From: JALZCH01 sp036387315
GTDB lineage: Bacteria; Acidobacteriota; Blastocatellia; Pyrinomonadales; Pyrinomonadaceae
Direction of reading: 5' to 3'
NCBI GenBank assembly: GCA_036387315.1
Contig: DASVTY010000006.1
Coordinates: forward strand, 62,001-126,000
DNA: 64,000 nucleotides
The position numbers and the translations under genes were made by a program. Below the pieces are notes generated by a model. It had not been told where the DNA came from, did no database searches, and was given only the letters and a program-made list of their open reading frames with translations. The stretch's first letter is position 1. The number at the start of each line of letters is the position of its first letter. This document shows, piece after piece, positions 32,782-41,703 of this stretch.

Positions 32782-34146
32782 ATGAGCCGTTATCGCAAAG
32801 TCGTCTGGAATGAAGGAATGCTGCTCACGCCGCAGCACTTTCAGCAATGGGATAATTATTACGAAGAATTAATCAATTCGCGTGTTTCTTCGCTCGCGCC
32901 TTACGAATGGGGCGTTTTGGATTTGCAAATCAACCGCGAAGCCGTCTCGAACGGCAATTTTCAAATCGTTACGGCGCGCGCCGTTTTCCCCGACGGACTT
33001 CTGGTTGACGCGCCGGGGCGCGACGCAGCGCCGGATTTGCGCGCGGTACAGCATCATTTTCCGGCTGAAAAAGAACGGCTCGGCGTTCATCTGGCGATTC
33101 CGGCGCAAAAATACGGCTCGGCAAATTTCCAGCCGAGCGGCGCTTCCGGCAACAGCGCCAATTTGAATCTGCGCTTTTTGCAGGAAGGCGCGCTCGTGCC
33201 GGATGAAACTACGGGAACGAACGAACAGCCGCTTGCGTTTGCGCGCCCGAATTTGCGGATTTTGTTTGACGATGAGCTGCGCGAAGGGTTTACGGCAATC
33301 AAAATCGCCGAGCTTGAACGGATGGCGACCGGCGGTTTGGTCATTTCGGAAAACTATATTCCGCCGGTTTTAAGCGTGTCGTCAAACGTCTGGCTGGCTA
33401 ATATGCTGCGCCAGTTAGTCGAAATTTTAATCGCCAAATCCGGCTCGCTCGCCGAACAGCGGCGGCAGCGCGGCGCAAATCTGGCGGATTTTACGACCGA
33501 TCAAATTGCAGTTTTTTGGCTGCTTCACACCGTCAATTCTTCGATTCCGCTGATGTCGCATCTTTTCCGCACCCGGCTCGTTCATCCCGAACGGCTTTAC
33601 GTCGAAATGGCAGAGCTTGTCGGGCGTTTAATGACCTTCGCGGTCGGACAGCATCCGAAAGATATTGTTATTTACGATCACACGGATTTATACACGACTT
33701 TCAGCCAGCTTTCCGCGCAGCTTCGCGGGCTGCTGGAAACCGTAATTCCGACGCGCTGTGTGCCGATTCCGCTTGAAAAAGTACGCGATACGCTTTATGT
33801 CGGACGAATTACGGACGACCGTCTGTTAAAAGAAGCTGCCTTTTATTTGGCGGTGCGCGCCGAAATGAGAGAAAGCAAGCTCATCGAGAGCGTTCCGCGC
33901 GTGATAAAAATCGCCTCGCGCGACGTGGTTGAAGCCGTTATCGGCTCGGCTTTGCCGGGCGTCCCGTTAACGCATCAATCACCGCCGCCAGCCGCGATTC
34001 CGACGCGTGTCGGTTTTCATTATTTCGCTCTGGACACCGTAAAAAATCCATATTGGGACGGAATCAAGGGAGCGAAAACTATCGCCGTTTACGTGCCGGA
34101 GGAATTACCGGACGAACGGCTCGAAATGTATGCGGTTAAACCTTAA
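32782..34146 (+). CDS. tssK: T6SS baseplate protein TssK
   Basis: A 454-residue TssK (ImpJ/VasE). The N-terminal shell block KVVWNEGMLLTPQHFQQWDN is diagnostic. Later conserved parts include VDAPGRDAAPDLRA, LVHPERLYVEMAELVGRLMT and the C-terminal head DTVKNPYWDGIKGAKTIAVY. TssK trimers link the baseplate wedges (TssF/G/E) to the TssL/M membrane complex. Length is the family norm. It is the first core T6SS gene of the locus and has a candidate promoter 5' of it; a 132-base gap follows before tssL. Confidence 0.96.
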   Translation: MSRYRKVVWNEGMLLTPQHFQQWDNYYEELINSRVSSLAPYEWGVLDLQINREAVSNGNFQIVTARAVFPDGLLVDAPGRDAAPDLRAVQHHFPAEKERLGVHLAIPAQKYGSANFQPSGASGNSANLNLRFLQEGALVPDETTGTNEQPLAFARPNLRILFDDELREGFTAIKIAELERMATGGLVISENYIPPVLSVSSNVWLANMLRQLVEILIAKSGSLAEQRRQRGANLADFTTDQIAVFWLLHTVNSSIPLMSHLFRTRLVHPERLYVEMAELVGRLMTFAVGQHPKDIVIYDHTDLYTTFSQLSAQLRGLLETVIPTRCVPIPLEKVRDTLYVGRITDDRLLKEAAFYLAVRAEMRESKLIESVPRVIKIASRDVVEAVIGSALPGVPLTHQSPPPAAIPTRVGFHYFALDTVKNPYWDGIKGAKTIAVYVPEELPDERLEMYAVKP

Positions 34147-34278
34147 AATACAGGGAATTGCTGGTAATTACTAAAATTATTAAGCAAAATTTAATTGCTT
34201 TCCCGATCAAAAGTGGAGTAAGATGCGCCTTAGCGTCACTCCAAATTTTTATTCTTTATTTGTCGAAAATAAATCGCA

Positions 34279-34998
34279 ATGAGCAGCGTTGTCGAAAGAA
34301 GCCAGCCAGCCAGCCGCCGTCAGTCGCAAAATGCGCCGACTGATTTGGTTTCGCTTGCCGCGCCGGTTTTTGATTTGATTTTGCGCGTCAAAGCCGGAAT
34401 TGTGACGCCTTCGACCGAGCTGCGCCCGCAGGTCGCCGCGATGCTGCAAAAATTCGAAGAGCGCGCTTTGCGGCATCGCTTTTCGGAAAAAATCGTGCGT
34501 CTGGCGAAATTCGCGCTCGCGGCGTTTGTTGACGAAACAGTTTTAACGAATGATTTTCCGCTCAAAGAAGAATGGGAAAAATATCCTTTGCAGCTCGAAT
34601 ATTTCGGCGAGCATTTAGCGGGCAACAAATTTTTCGACAGACTCGAATCAATGCTCAGACAAACGGAAGCCGCTGCTGACGCGATTGAAGTTTATTACGT
34701 TTGTTTGCTGCTCGGTTTCAAAGGCAAATACGCGGTTTATCTCGAAAATGAGCTGTTGGACGTAATTCAACGCACCGGCGCGGCTTTGCAGCGAATCGGC
34801 AGGCTGAAAAACATCGAGCTTTCTCCGCACGGCGTAGCCGCAGACCAGCCCGAACCGCCGAAAAAATATCCTTTTTTGCCACTTTGGGCAAAAATCACAG
34901 CCGGAACCGGTCTCGGTTTGGCGTTGTTGATTTATTTTTCTTTACTGCTCTTGTCGCGCAGCTTTTTAAACGACGCGCTCGAAAAACTGCTGTTTTAG
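34279..34998 (+). CDS. tssL: T6SS membrane protein TssL (DotU/IcmH)
   Basis: A 239-residue TssL: cytoplasmic helical hook domain (NAPTDLVSLAAPVFDLILRV, FALAAFVDETVL, LQLEYFGEHLAGNKFFDRL, YYVCLLLGFKGKYA) followed by one C-terminal membrane anchor at about 208-230 (ITAGTGLGLALLIYFSLLLL). No peptidoglycan-binding OmpA-like extension is present, so anchoring to the wall must come from elsewhere. The stop codon TAG lies inside the first unit of the period-7 inverted repeat that separates it from tssM. Confidence 0.95.
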   Translation: MSSVVERSQPASRRQSQNAPTDLVSLAAPVFDLILRVKAGIVTPSTELRPQVAAMLQKFEERALRHRFSEKIVRLAKFALAAFVDETVLTNDFPLKEEWEKYPLQLEYFGEHLAGNKFFDRLESMLRQTEAAADAIEVYYVCLLLGFKGKYAVYLENELLDVIQRTGAALQRIGRLKNIELSPHGVAADQPEPPKKYPFLPLWAKITAGTGLGLALLIYFSLLLLSRSFLNDALEKLLF

Positions 34999-35070
34999 TA
35001 ATTAGTAATTAGTAATTAGTGATTAACCGATTTTTCACTAATTACTAATTACTAATTACTAATTACTAAT
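34996..35070. repeat. Perfect 26-bp inverted repeat of TAATTAG units between tssL and tssM
   Basis: Arms 34996-35021 and 35036-35061 are perfect inverted copies made of 7-base TAATTAG/CTAATTA units; the right side carries one extra unit up to 35070, 2 bases before the tssM ATG. The AT-rich hairpin covers the tssM ribosome-binding region, so it could limit TssM translation. Confidence 0.85.
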
Positions 35071-35072
35071 GA

Positions 35073-38000
35073 ATGTCTTGGCATACCGATCAACTTAGAT
35101 ACGCTTTGGGCTTAGGCGGGCTGGTAACTTTTTACGGGCTGGTGACGCTGATCATCTTTGTCGCCGGAAGCCGCTTTGGCGTTGATTTGAGCTATCAAAT
35201 TGTGATTGTCGCGCTCGTTTTGCTGACTTTGCCGTTTGCGCTCGTCATCAGCCTGGTCGCCTCGCGGCGTAAAAGAAAAAGAGAGCTTGCGGCGCAGAAA
35301 GAGGAAGAAAGCAAAAAATCGGTCGAGGAAAACGGCGCGCCGCCGGTGCAAAAGATTTCGTCGCCTTCCGGGCGCTACGAAGAATTAAACACCTCGGCAA
35401 ACACGACGTTTCAATTTTTGCAAACCTCAAATCTCGCGGGTGACGCCAAAGGTAAGGATGCGATTTACGCTCTGCCGTTTTTTCTGTTTGCCGGAACTCC
35501 GCGCAGCGGCAAATCGTCGCTCGTTTTGTCCTCGAATTTCAATTTCCAAACGCTGCCGAATCAGCGTCAATCCGAGCAAAACTTTTTGCGCCCGACGCGG
35601 CACGCCGATTGGCGCGTGTCGAGCGAAGCGGTTTTGGTTGATACCGCCGGACGTTATCAAACCGAAACCGAAGCCGACTCGGACGAATGGACGGCGCTGC
35701 TCGAAATTTTGAAAAAGCAGCGGGGCTTGCGCCCGTTTGACGGTTTGGTTTTGGTGGCAAACGCCGAAAAACTGATTAACGCCGATGAAACGGAAATCGA
35801 GCAGCAGGCGAAATTGCTCCGCGCGCGTCTCGACGACGCGATGCAGCGCGCAAAAGTGCGTTTCCCGGTTTATCTCGTTTTCTCCAACGCCGACGCGATT
35901 GAAGGTTTCCGCGATTCGTTTTCGGTTTCGCAACGCGAAGGCAAAAATCTGATGCTCGGCGCGACGTTTCCGCTTGAAAAAGCGATGAACGGCGCGCACG
36001 CGCTTTTCGACGCCGAATTTGAAGCTCTGCAAAACGGTTTGCTGCGCCGCCGCTTGCTGCGTTTATCCGCGCCTTTTCCGCCCATCCGCCAGCTTCGCAT
36101 TTTTAATTTTCCGGCTCATTTTACAGCCTCGCGCAAAAAGCTCGGTCATTTTGTGGCGACGCTGTTTCGCCCGAATCCGTTTTCGGAAAGCCCGCTGTTT
36201 CGCGGTTTTTATTTCACGGCGAATCTGCCAAACAACAACGGAATCGGCGCGAGCTATTTCAGCGAAAGATTTTTCCGAGACGTTCTGCTGCGCGACAAAG
36301 ATTTGGTCGCCGCGTTTCAATCGCAAAAACAAAGACCGCCAGTTTTGGGTTGGCTCTTGCTTGGATTCGGCGCTCTTTTGACCGTCATTTTGCTGGCGAT
36401 GAGCGGCGTTTCGGTTTATTTCAACCGGCAATTGGTAAATGATGCGACATTGCGCGGGTTGCGAGTGCGTGAAATGAACCGCAAAGACGCCGGGAAAAAC
36501 CCGCTCGCCAAAGACGCCAACGAAAAGGAAGTTGATTTAAACACGCTCGAAGATTTGCGGAAAAGTCTAAAAACTCTCGACGATTACAACCGCAGCAGCG
36601 CGCCGCTTTATATGCGTTTCGGAATGTATTCCGGCGACAGATTGTTTCTCGGCGACCGCACGAACAAAGGTCTTTTCGGTATTTACGCCGATGCAGTCGA
36701 GCAAAGATTTAAAAAACCGATGGTCGCCGCGCTGGTCGCAGATTTGCAGAAATTTTCGCAATCGCCCGTTGTTTCGAGCAGCGCGAATGAGACGCAAGAA
36801 GCCGAATTGGAGCGAAATTATAAGCTGCTAAAGACTTATTTGATGCTTACGGCGCAATACAAAAATAAAGCCGAAGCCACGTTTTTAAACGAGCAGCTCA
36901 AGCCGTACTGGAAAGAATTTTCCAAAAACGCCCCGCGTCTCGAAGTTTCTTCCGAACAGCAGCTCGCATTTTTCGCAGCGCAGGTTGACCGACCGGAATT
37001 TGAAGCGATTGCGCCCGACGAACAGCTCGTCAACGCCGCTCGCGCTCGTTTGCGCGCTCTGCCCGCGTGGGTTAAGCAATATAACAACATCATTTCCGAT
37101 GCGAACAAAAAGGTTGACCCAATCGGTTTGGAAAACGTTTTGGTCGGAAATCGTTACGCGAGCTTTTTGCAAAGTGACGGTTACAAAGTTCCGGGCAGCT
37201 TTACTTTAAACGGCTACCGCCAGGAGATTTCCAATGCAATCGCCAATGCCCGCACTGTTTTGATTCAACCGGATTGGGTGATGGGCGAAACCGCCGCTAA
37301 CGACGCGGCGACCGACGCCGATGTTGAAAAGCTCAAAAATCGTTATTTCACCGAATACACCGAACAATGGCGCAAATTGATTCAAAGCGTTGAAGTCGCG
37401 CCGTATAATAACAGCAAAGAACAGGCAGAAGCCGCTTTACAGGCTTTCGCGAGCGCGGAATCGCCGATTAATTTAATTTTAAAAGAAACTGCGCGCAACA
37501 CGAATCTGGCTGCCAAACCGAACGACTGGTGGAACTGGATTGTAGGTATGTTCGCATCGAAGGGCGCGGAAAAAACGGATGTAAGCTCGATGGTTGTAAA
37601 ACAATACAGCCCGCTCTTTACTTTCGTCGGAGCCGACAAACCGGGCGAAACCCAGCAAACCGCGCTCGGCAATTATCAAAGCTCGCTCGGCAATCTCGGC
37701 AGAGATTTGGCGCGGAAGTCGCAGGACGAGGTTTCAAAAGATTTAGTCGAAAAAGACGGCAAAGGAATCGGTTTAAAAGGCAAGGAAACCGAAATCGAAG
37801 GTTATCTGAGCACTCTGAATACTGCGGAAACTAAAGAAGTCGCCGATTTGCTCAAACAGCCTTTGGACAATTTGAAAGCGGTTTTCGGCGCTGACGTGAA
37901 ATCGCAAATCGAGAAAACCTGGAAAGACCAGCTTTTCCCGCGCGCCGCTGAAATCGAAAAAGGTTTTCCGTTCACCGACGCGGGCGAAGCCGATTTGCCG

Positions 38001-38711
38001 AAATTAACGGCTTATTTGAACAAAGCTGACGGCGCTTTGACCAAGTTTTACGAAACCAAGCTGCAAAAATATTTTGACGATGCGGGCGGGCAATTAAAAC
38101 CGAAAGAACAGAGCGAAGTTAAATTCAGCGCGGAATTCGTCAATTATTTAAACAACGCTTTTCGCTTGCGCGAGGCGCTTTACGGCAAAGGCGCGACGCC
38201 GAATTTTGAATACGATGTGACGCTTCAACCTGTAAAAGACGCGATTGTCGAGCTTTCAATTGACGGAAACAAAATTGATTCCGAAGGCACGCGCTCCGGC
38301 AAATTCACGTTTCCGGCGCGCGCCGGACAAGAAACCGGAGTGGTTTTGCAGCTTGTTTCGACCGCCTCACCGCAGATTCCGGCGGCAAATTCCAACTTAA
38401 ACACAAATTCTTCGGCAAATGTTTCCAATTCAAACGTCAACACCGGGGCGAATGTAAATACGATTAGGAATTTTGCGCAAACGAACGATAACAATTCGGC
38501 GGCAAACGCTCCGCTTCGCTTCCCCGGTCAATGGGGCGTTTTTCGTTTGCTCGAAAACGGCGGCGCGCAAAAGAAGGAAAGCGGAGAATACGTTTTAAAT
38601 TTAAAAGTCGGCAATAAAATTGCCGTCGTTACAATTCGTCCAACGGGCGGCGACATTTTCAACCGTGAAATTTTCCGTTCGGTTCGCACGCCGCAGTCAA
38701 TTTTAAAGTAG
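35073..38711 (+). CDS. tssM: T6SS membrane protein TssM (IcmF)
   Basis: A 1212-residue IcmF-family protein. Two membrane helices lie near residues 14-33 and 41-62, a Walker A motif at about 141-149 (GTPRSGKSS) with DTAGRYQT as switch-like block marks the cytoplasmic NTPase-like domain, and a third membrane helix lies near 425-450 (LLLGFGALLTVILLAMSGVS). The rest is periplasmic, with the C-terminal beta domain (FPGQWGVFRLLENGG). An Asn/Ser-rich low-complexity stretch (about 1105-1145) precedes that last domain and is unusual. It is the core channel of the T6SS trans-envelope complex. Confidence 0.96.
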   Translation: MSWHTDQLRYALGLGGLVTFYGLVTLIIFVAGSRFGVDLSYQIVIVALVLLTLPFALVISLVASRRKRKRELAAQKEEESKKSVEENGAPPVQKISSPSGRYEELNTSANTTFQFLQTSNLAGDAKGKDAIYALPFFLFAGTPRSGKSSLVLSSNFNFQTLPNQRQSEQNFLRPTRHADWRVSSEAVLVDTAGRYQTETEADSDEWTALLEILKKQRGLRPFDGLVLVANAEKLINADETEIEQQAKLLRARLDDAMQRAKVRFPVYLVFSNADAIEGFRDSFSVSQREGKNLMLGATFPLEKAMNGAHALFDAEFEALQNGLLRRRLLRLSAPFPPIRQLRIFNFPAHFTASRKKLGHFVATLFRPNPFSESPLFRGFYFTANLPNNNGIGASYFSERFFRDVLLRDKDLVAAFQSQKQRPPVLGWLLLGFGALLTVILLAMSGVSVYFNRQLVNDATLRGLRVREMNRKDAGKNPLAKDANEKEVDLNTLEDLRKSLKTLDDYNRSSAPLYMRFGMYSGDRLFLGDRTNKGLFGIYADAVEQRFKKPMVAALVADLQKFSQSPVVSSSANETQEAELERNYKLLKTYLMLTAQYKNKAEATFLNEQLKPYWKEFSKNAPRLEVSSEQQLAFFAAQVDRPEFEAIAPDEQLVNAARARLRALPAWVKQYNNIISDANKKVDPIGLENVLVGNRYASFLQSDGYKVPGSFTLNGYRQEISNAIANARTVLIQPDWVMGETAANDAATDADVEKLKNRYFTEYTEQWRKLIQSVEVAPYNNSKEQAEAALQAFASAESPINLILKETARNTNLAAKPNDWWNWIVGMFASKGAEKTDVSSMVVKQYSPLFTFVGADKPGETQQTALGNYQSSLGNLGRDLARKSQDEVSKDLVEKDGKGIGLKGKETEIEGYLSTLNTAETKEVADLLKQPLDNLKAVFGADVKSQIEKTWKDQLFPRAAEIEKGFPFTDAGEADLPKLTAYLNKADGALTKFYETKLQKYFDDAGGQLKPKEQSEVKFSAEFVNYLNNAFRLREALYGKGATPNFEYDVTLQPVKDAIVELSIDGNKIDSEGTRSGKFTFPARAGQETGVVLQLVSTASPQIPAANSNLNTNSSANVSNSNVNTGANVNTIRNFAQTNDNNSAANAPLRFPGQWGVFRLLENGGAQKKESGEYVLNLKVGNKIAVVTIRPTGGDIFNREIFRSVRTPQSILK

Positions 38712-38713
38712 GT

Positions 38714-39109
38714 ATGAACCACAGAGACACAGAGACACAGAGATTAAATTTCATAACAGATAAAATTATTGGTTGTGCGATTGAAGTTCACAAAACTTTG
38801 GGTCCGGGACTTCTCGAATCCGCTTACGAGGAATGTTTGTGCTTTGAGCTTTCGCAATCCGGATTGCATTTTGAGCGTCAGGTTGATTTGCCAGTTGTTT
38901 ATAAAAGGGTAAAGCTCGATTGCGGTTATCGAATGGATTTGGTTGTTGAAGATTCAGTAATTGTAGAAATAAAAGCTGTTGATTCAATTTTGCCGGTTCA
39001 CGAAGCGCAGCTTTTATCATATCTGAAATTGGCAAACAAACCGCTCGGACTGCTAATGAATTTTCACGTTTCGGTTTTAAAAAACGGATTAAAAAGAATG
39101 AGAAATTAA
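38714..39109 (+). CDS. GxxExxY protein (PD-(D/E)XK-like), element 2
   Basis: A 131-residue GxxExxY-family protein. The name-giving motif is G32-x-x-E35-x-x-Y38 in HKTLGPGLLESAYEECL; the nuclease-like core is D75 in GYRMDLVVED and E85-I-K87 in VIVEIKAV, the D...ExK pattern of PD-(D/E)XK enzymes. The first 10 residues (NHRDTETQR) are encoded by the left inverted repeat of its element. The ORF begins 3 bases after the tssM stop. A later start (for example within NFITDKIIG) is possible. Its biochemical activity is unknown. Confidence 0.85.
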   Translation: MNHRDTETQRLNFITDKIIGCAIEVHKTLGPGLLESAYEECLCFELSQSGLHFERQVDLPVVYKRVKLDCGYRMDLVVEDSVIVEIKAVDSILPVHEAQLLSYLKLANKPLGLLMNFHVSVLKNGLKRMRN

Positions 39110-39145
39110 TTTTTCTTTTCTCTGTGTCTCCGTGTCTCTGTGGTT
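38717..39145. mobile_element. Full-length TIR element 2 carrying a GxxExxY gene
   Basis: Inverted ends 38717-38742 and 39120-39145 match at 25 of 26 bases (AACCACAGAGACACAGAGAC then ACAGAG). The 429-bp unit contains almost only the GxxExxY gene. It belongs to a CACAGAGA subfamily, while elements 1, 3, 4 and 5 have CGCAGAGA/CGCCGAGA ends. It sits exactly between tssM and tagJ; a GTG inside its right end (39140) is in frame with tagJ. Confidence 0.85.
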
Positions 39146-39160
39146 AGCCCAAAAATATTT

Positions 39161-39958
39161 ATGGAAGAAGCAAAAGCCAAACTGCACGCAAACGATTTGA
39201 ATGGCGCGATTCAAGCCGCGATCAGTCACGTCAAACAAAAACCGACCGACACGAGCGCAAGAACTTTTTTATTCGAGCTGCTGATTTTCGCAGGCGATTT
39301 TGATCGGGCGGAAAAACAACTCGACGCGCTCGGACAGCAGGACGCAAACGCGCTTCTCGGAACGCTGATTTACCGCCAGTGTCTCGACGCGGAACGCCAA
39401 CGGCAAAAGGTTTTTAGAGGTGAAGAGATGCCGCATATTCTCGGCGAAACGCCGCAATATGTTCACGGGCTTTTGGATTCGATTCGCCTCGTTAACGATG
39501 GAAAAATGGCTGAAGCGCGCGAAAAACTGGATGAAGCCGAAACCGAACGAGTCGTTCATCCGGGAAAATTAAACGGCGAGCGCGAGTTTCAGGATTTCCG
39601 CGATTACAACGATTTAACCGCCTCGGTGCTTGAAGTTTTCTTAAAAGGCGGTTATGTTTGGCTGCCGATTTCAAACATTCAAAAGCTCGAAATTCAAAAA
39701 CCGAAGCATTTGCGCGATTTGTGTTGGGCGCAAGCTACGCTTGAAACAAAAGACGGCGGAGCGAGCGGCGAGGTTATTCTGCCCGCGCTTTATGCAAATT
39801 CGTTTCAGAACGAGGACGAGACGATTCGACTCGGACGCTCGACCGATTGGATTGACGCGGGCGAAGAAATTTATGTCGGCGCGGGAACCAGACTTTTTTG
39901 GATTGACGGAGAGAATTTGCCGATTTTTGAAATCGAGACAATCGAATTTCAAGATTAG
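39161..39958 (+). CDS. tagJ: T6SS accessory protein TagJ (ImpE)
   Basis: From ATG 39161, 265 residues of an ImpE/TagJ protein. The N-terminal TPR-like helices (KLHANDLNGAIQAAISHVKQ, DFDRAEKQLDAL) and the C-terminal domain with GYVWLPISNIQKLEIQKPKH, ILPALYANSF and LGRSTDWID are characteristic. TagJ binds the TssB N-terminus and tunes sheath recycling by ClpV in systems that have it. No ribosome-binding site precedes ATG; GTG 39140, located inside the right end of TIR element 2, would add 7 residues (VSPKIF), so the insertion may have altered the start. Confidence 0.92.
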   Translation: MEEAKAKLHANDLNGAIQAAISHVKQKPTDTSARTFLFELLIFAGDFDRAEKQLDALGQQDANALLGTLIYRQCLDAERQRQKVFRGEEMPHILGETPQYVHGLLDSIRLVNDGKMAEAREKLDEAETERVVHPGKLNGEREFQDFRDYNDLTASVLEVFLKGGYVWLPISNIQKLEIQKPKHLRDLCWAQATLETKDGGASGEVILPALYANSFQNEDETIRLGRSTDWIDAGEEIYVGAGTRLFWIDGENLPIFEIETIEFQD

Positions 39959-39973
39959 CGGCTCAGGTTTGTT

Positions 39974-41143
39974 ATGACTGAAACAATTTCACTTCCTCAA
40001 ACAATTGACGTTGAACGCCTGCTCGCGCCGATTTCGGAGGATAATCCGGCAGGCGAAAGCGTAGTTTACAGCGGCATTTACGATGAAATACGCGAAGCGC
40101 GCCGCGCCGATGACGCCTTTTCGTTGGGAGATTGGGCTTTCGATTTGAAAGTTGCCGATTGGCGGAAAGTCATTGAGCTATCCAGCGCAGCGCTTTCGGA
40201 TCAAACCAAAGATTTGCAAATCGCTTCGTGGCTCGCCGAAGCTCTCGTCAAGCAGCACGGTTTTGCGGGTTTGCGAGACGGTTTAATCATCGCACGCCGG
40301 TTGCAGGATGATTTTTGGGAAACGCTGTTTCCCGAAATTGATGAAGACAACGATCTCGAAGCGCGCGCCAACGCGCTCGAATCTTTAGACCGCAACACCG
40401 CGCTCGCAGTCAAAGAAATCGCGCTGACCGGCGGCGAACGGCTCAATTTTAATCAATGGAGCGAATCGAAGGATTTCGATATTCCCGAAAACATTGAAGC
40501 TCTTGAATATAACGAGCAGGAAAAATATCAGGCGCTGCGGGCGCAAGCCGAAGAAGAACAGCGCGTTACGGGCGACCGCTGGCGAAAAGCGAAAGCCGCC
40601 GGAAACCGCGCTTTTTACGAAGAGCTTTATTTGACAATCGAAGAATGCTGGAGCGAGTTTGAACAGCTCGACCGGACGACTGACGAGCGATTCGGCAATC
40701 AAACGCCGGGTTTGGGACAGCTCAAAAAATCGCTCGACGGAGTTCGAGACCTCGTTCGACGGCTTGTGCAGGAAAAACGCGAGCTTGAGCCGGATGCCGT
40801 GCCGGATTATGTTTCCGGCGATGATGCCGCAGATAGTTCGAGCGCCAACGGTTCAAACGGCGCGGTTTTATCATTTCCCGGCGGCGGAGCGGCGGGAGCG
40901 GCGACAACGGGCGCGATTCGCAGCCGTCAGGACGCGCTCAAACGATTGGCGGAAGTCGCCGACTTTTTCCGGCTTTCCGAGCCGCACAGCCCTGTTTCGT
41001 ATCTTGTGCAAAGAGCCGTGAAATGGGGCAATATGCCGCTCGAATCCTGGTTGCAGGAAGTCGTCAAGGATGAATCGGTTTTAAGTCAAATCCGCGAAAC
41101 GCTCGGTTTTGCCGAACAAAATTTGGATGATGACGAGTCTTAA
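39974..41143 (+). CDS. tssA: T6SS protein TssA (ImpA)
   Basis: A 389-residue TssA. The conserved N-terminal ImpA_N block is seen: LLAPISEDNPAGESVVYSGI, the WRKVIELSSAAL segment, SWLAEALVKQHGFAGLRDGL and LFPEIDEDNDLEARANALES. A Gly/Ala/Ser-rich linker (about 275-315, SSANGSNGAVLSFPGGGAAG) leads to a short C-terminal domain with SRQDALKRLAEVADFFRLSE and PHSPVSYLVQRAVKWGNMPL. TssA caps and organises sheath and tube polymerisation. It begins 15 bases after tagJ and is followed by tssB after 34 bases. Confidence 0.95.
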   Translation: MTETISLPQTIDVERLLAPISEDNPAGESVVYSGIYDEIREARRADDAFSLGDWAFDLKVADWRKVIELSSAALSDQTKDLQIASWLAEALVKQHGFAGLRDGLIIARRLQDDFWETLFPEIDEDNDLEARANALESLDRNTALAVKEIALTGGERLNFNQWSESKDFDIPENIEALEYNEQEKYQALRAQAEEEQRVTGDRWRKAKAAGNRAFYEELYLTIEECWSEFEQLDRTTDERFGNQTPGLGQLKKSLDGVRDLVRRLVQEKRELEPDAVPDYVSGDDAADSSSANGSNGAVLSFPGGGAAGAATTGAIRSRQDALKRLAEVADFFRLSEPHSPVSYLVQRAVKWGNMPLESWLQEVVKDESVLSQIRETLGFAEQNLDDDES

Positions 41144-41177
41144 TAAATAAAATTAACTGACTGAAAGGAGTTAGAAA

Positions 41178-41699
41178 ATGCCTACCAAGGAAAGTTTGCA
41201 ACATAAATTAGACCGCGTGCGACCGCCGCGCGTGCAAATCACTTACGATGTCGAAATCGGGGGCGCGATTGAACTCAAAGAGCTGCCGTTTGTCGTCGGC
41301 GTTTTGGGCGATTTTGCCGGAAACCCCGAAGAACCGCTGCCGGGTTTAAAAAACCGCAAATTCGTCGAAATTGACCGCGACAATTTTAATCAGGTGATGG
41401 CTGGAATGAGACCGCGCATTTCGTATGCGGTCGAAAACAAGCTGCAAAACGACGGCACGCGGCTCGGTCTCGATTTGCGTTTTAACAGCATCGAGGATTT
41501 TGATCCCGACAATGTCGTGCAGCAGGTCGAACCGCTCCGAAAGCTGGTTGAAGCCAGAAGAAAATTGTCGGATTTGCGCTCGAAAATGGACGGCAACGAA
41601 AAGCTCGAAAATTTGCTGACCGATATTCTCAGCAATACCGACTCGCAAAAACAATTGAGCGACGCGCTTAACCCGGGCGGCGACAAGAAGGAGGAATAA
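41178..41699 (+). CDS. tssB: T6SS sheath small subunit TssB
   Basis: A 173-residue TssB (VipA/ImpB). The family blocks QHKLDRVRPPRVQITYDVEI, VVGVLGDFAGNPEEPLPGLK and KFVEIDRDNFNQVMAGMRPR are all present, as is FNSIEDFDPDNVVQQVEPLR. It pairs with TssC to build the contractile sheath. A strong ribosome-binding site (GAAAGGAGTTAGAAA) precedes the ATG, and the tssC ribosome-binding site lies in its last codons. Confidence 0.97.
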   Translation: MPTKESLQHKLDRVRPPRVQITYDVEIGGAIELKELPFVVGVLGDFAGNPEEPLPGLKNRKFVEIDRDNFNQVMAGMRPRISYAVENKLQNDGTRLGLDLRFNSIEDFDPDNVVQQVEPLRKLVEARRKLSDLRSKMDGNEKLENLLTDILSNTDSQKQLSDALNPGGDKKEE

Positions 41700-41703
41700 G
41701 AGA

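Noticed and set aside
39140..39160. GTG 39140 as tagJ start
   Set aside because: It lies inside the element's right inverted repeat and adds 7 residues with no family support; ATG 39161 fits better, though neither has a clear SD.
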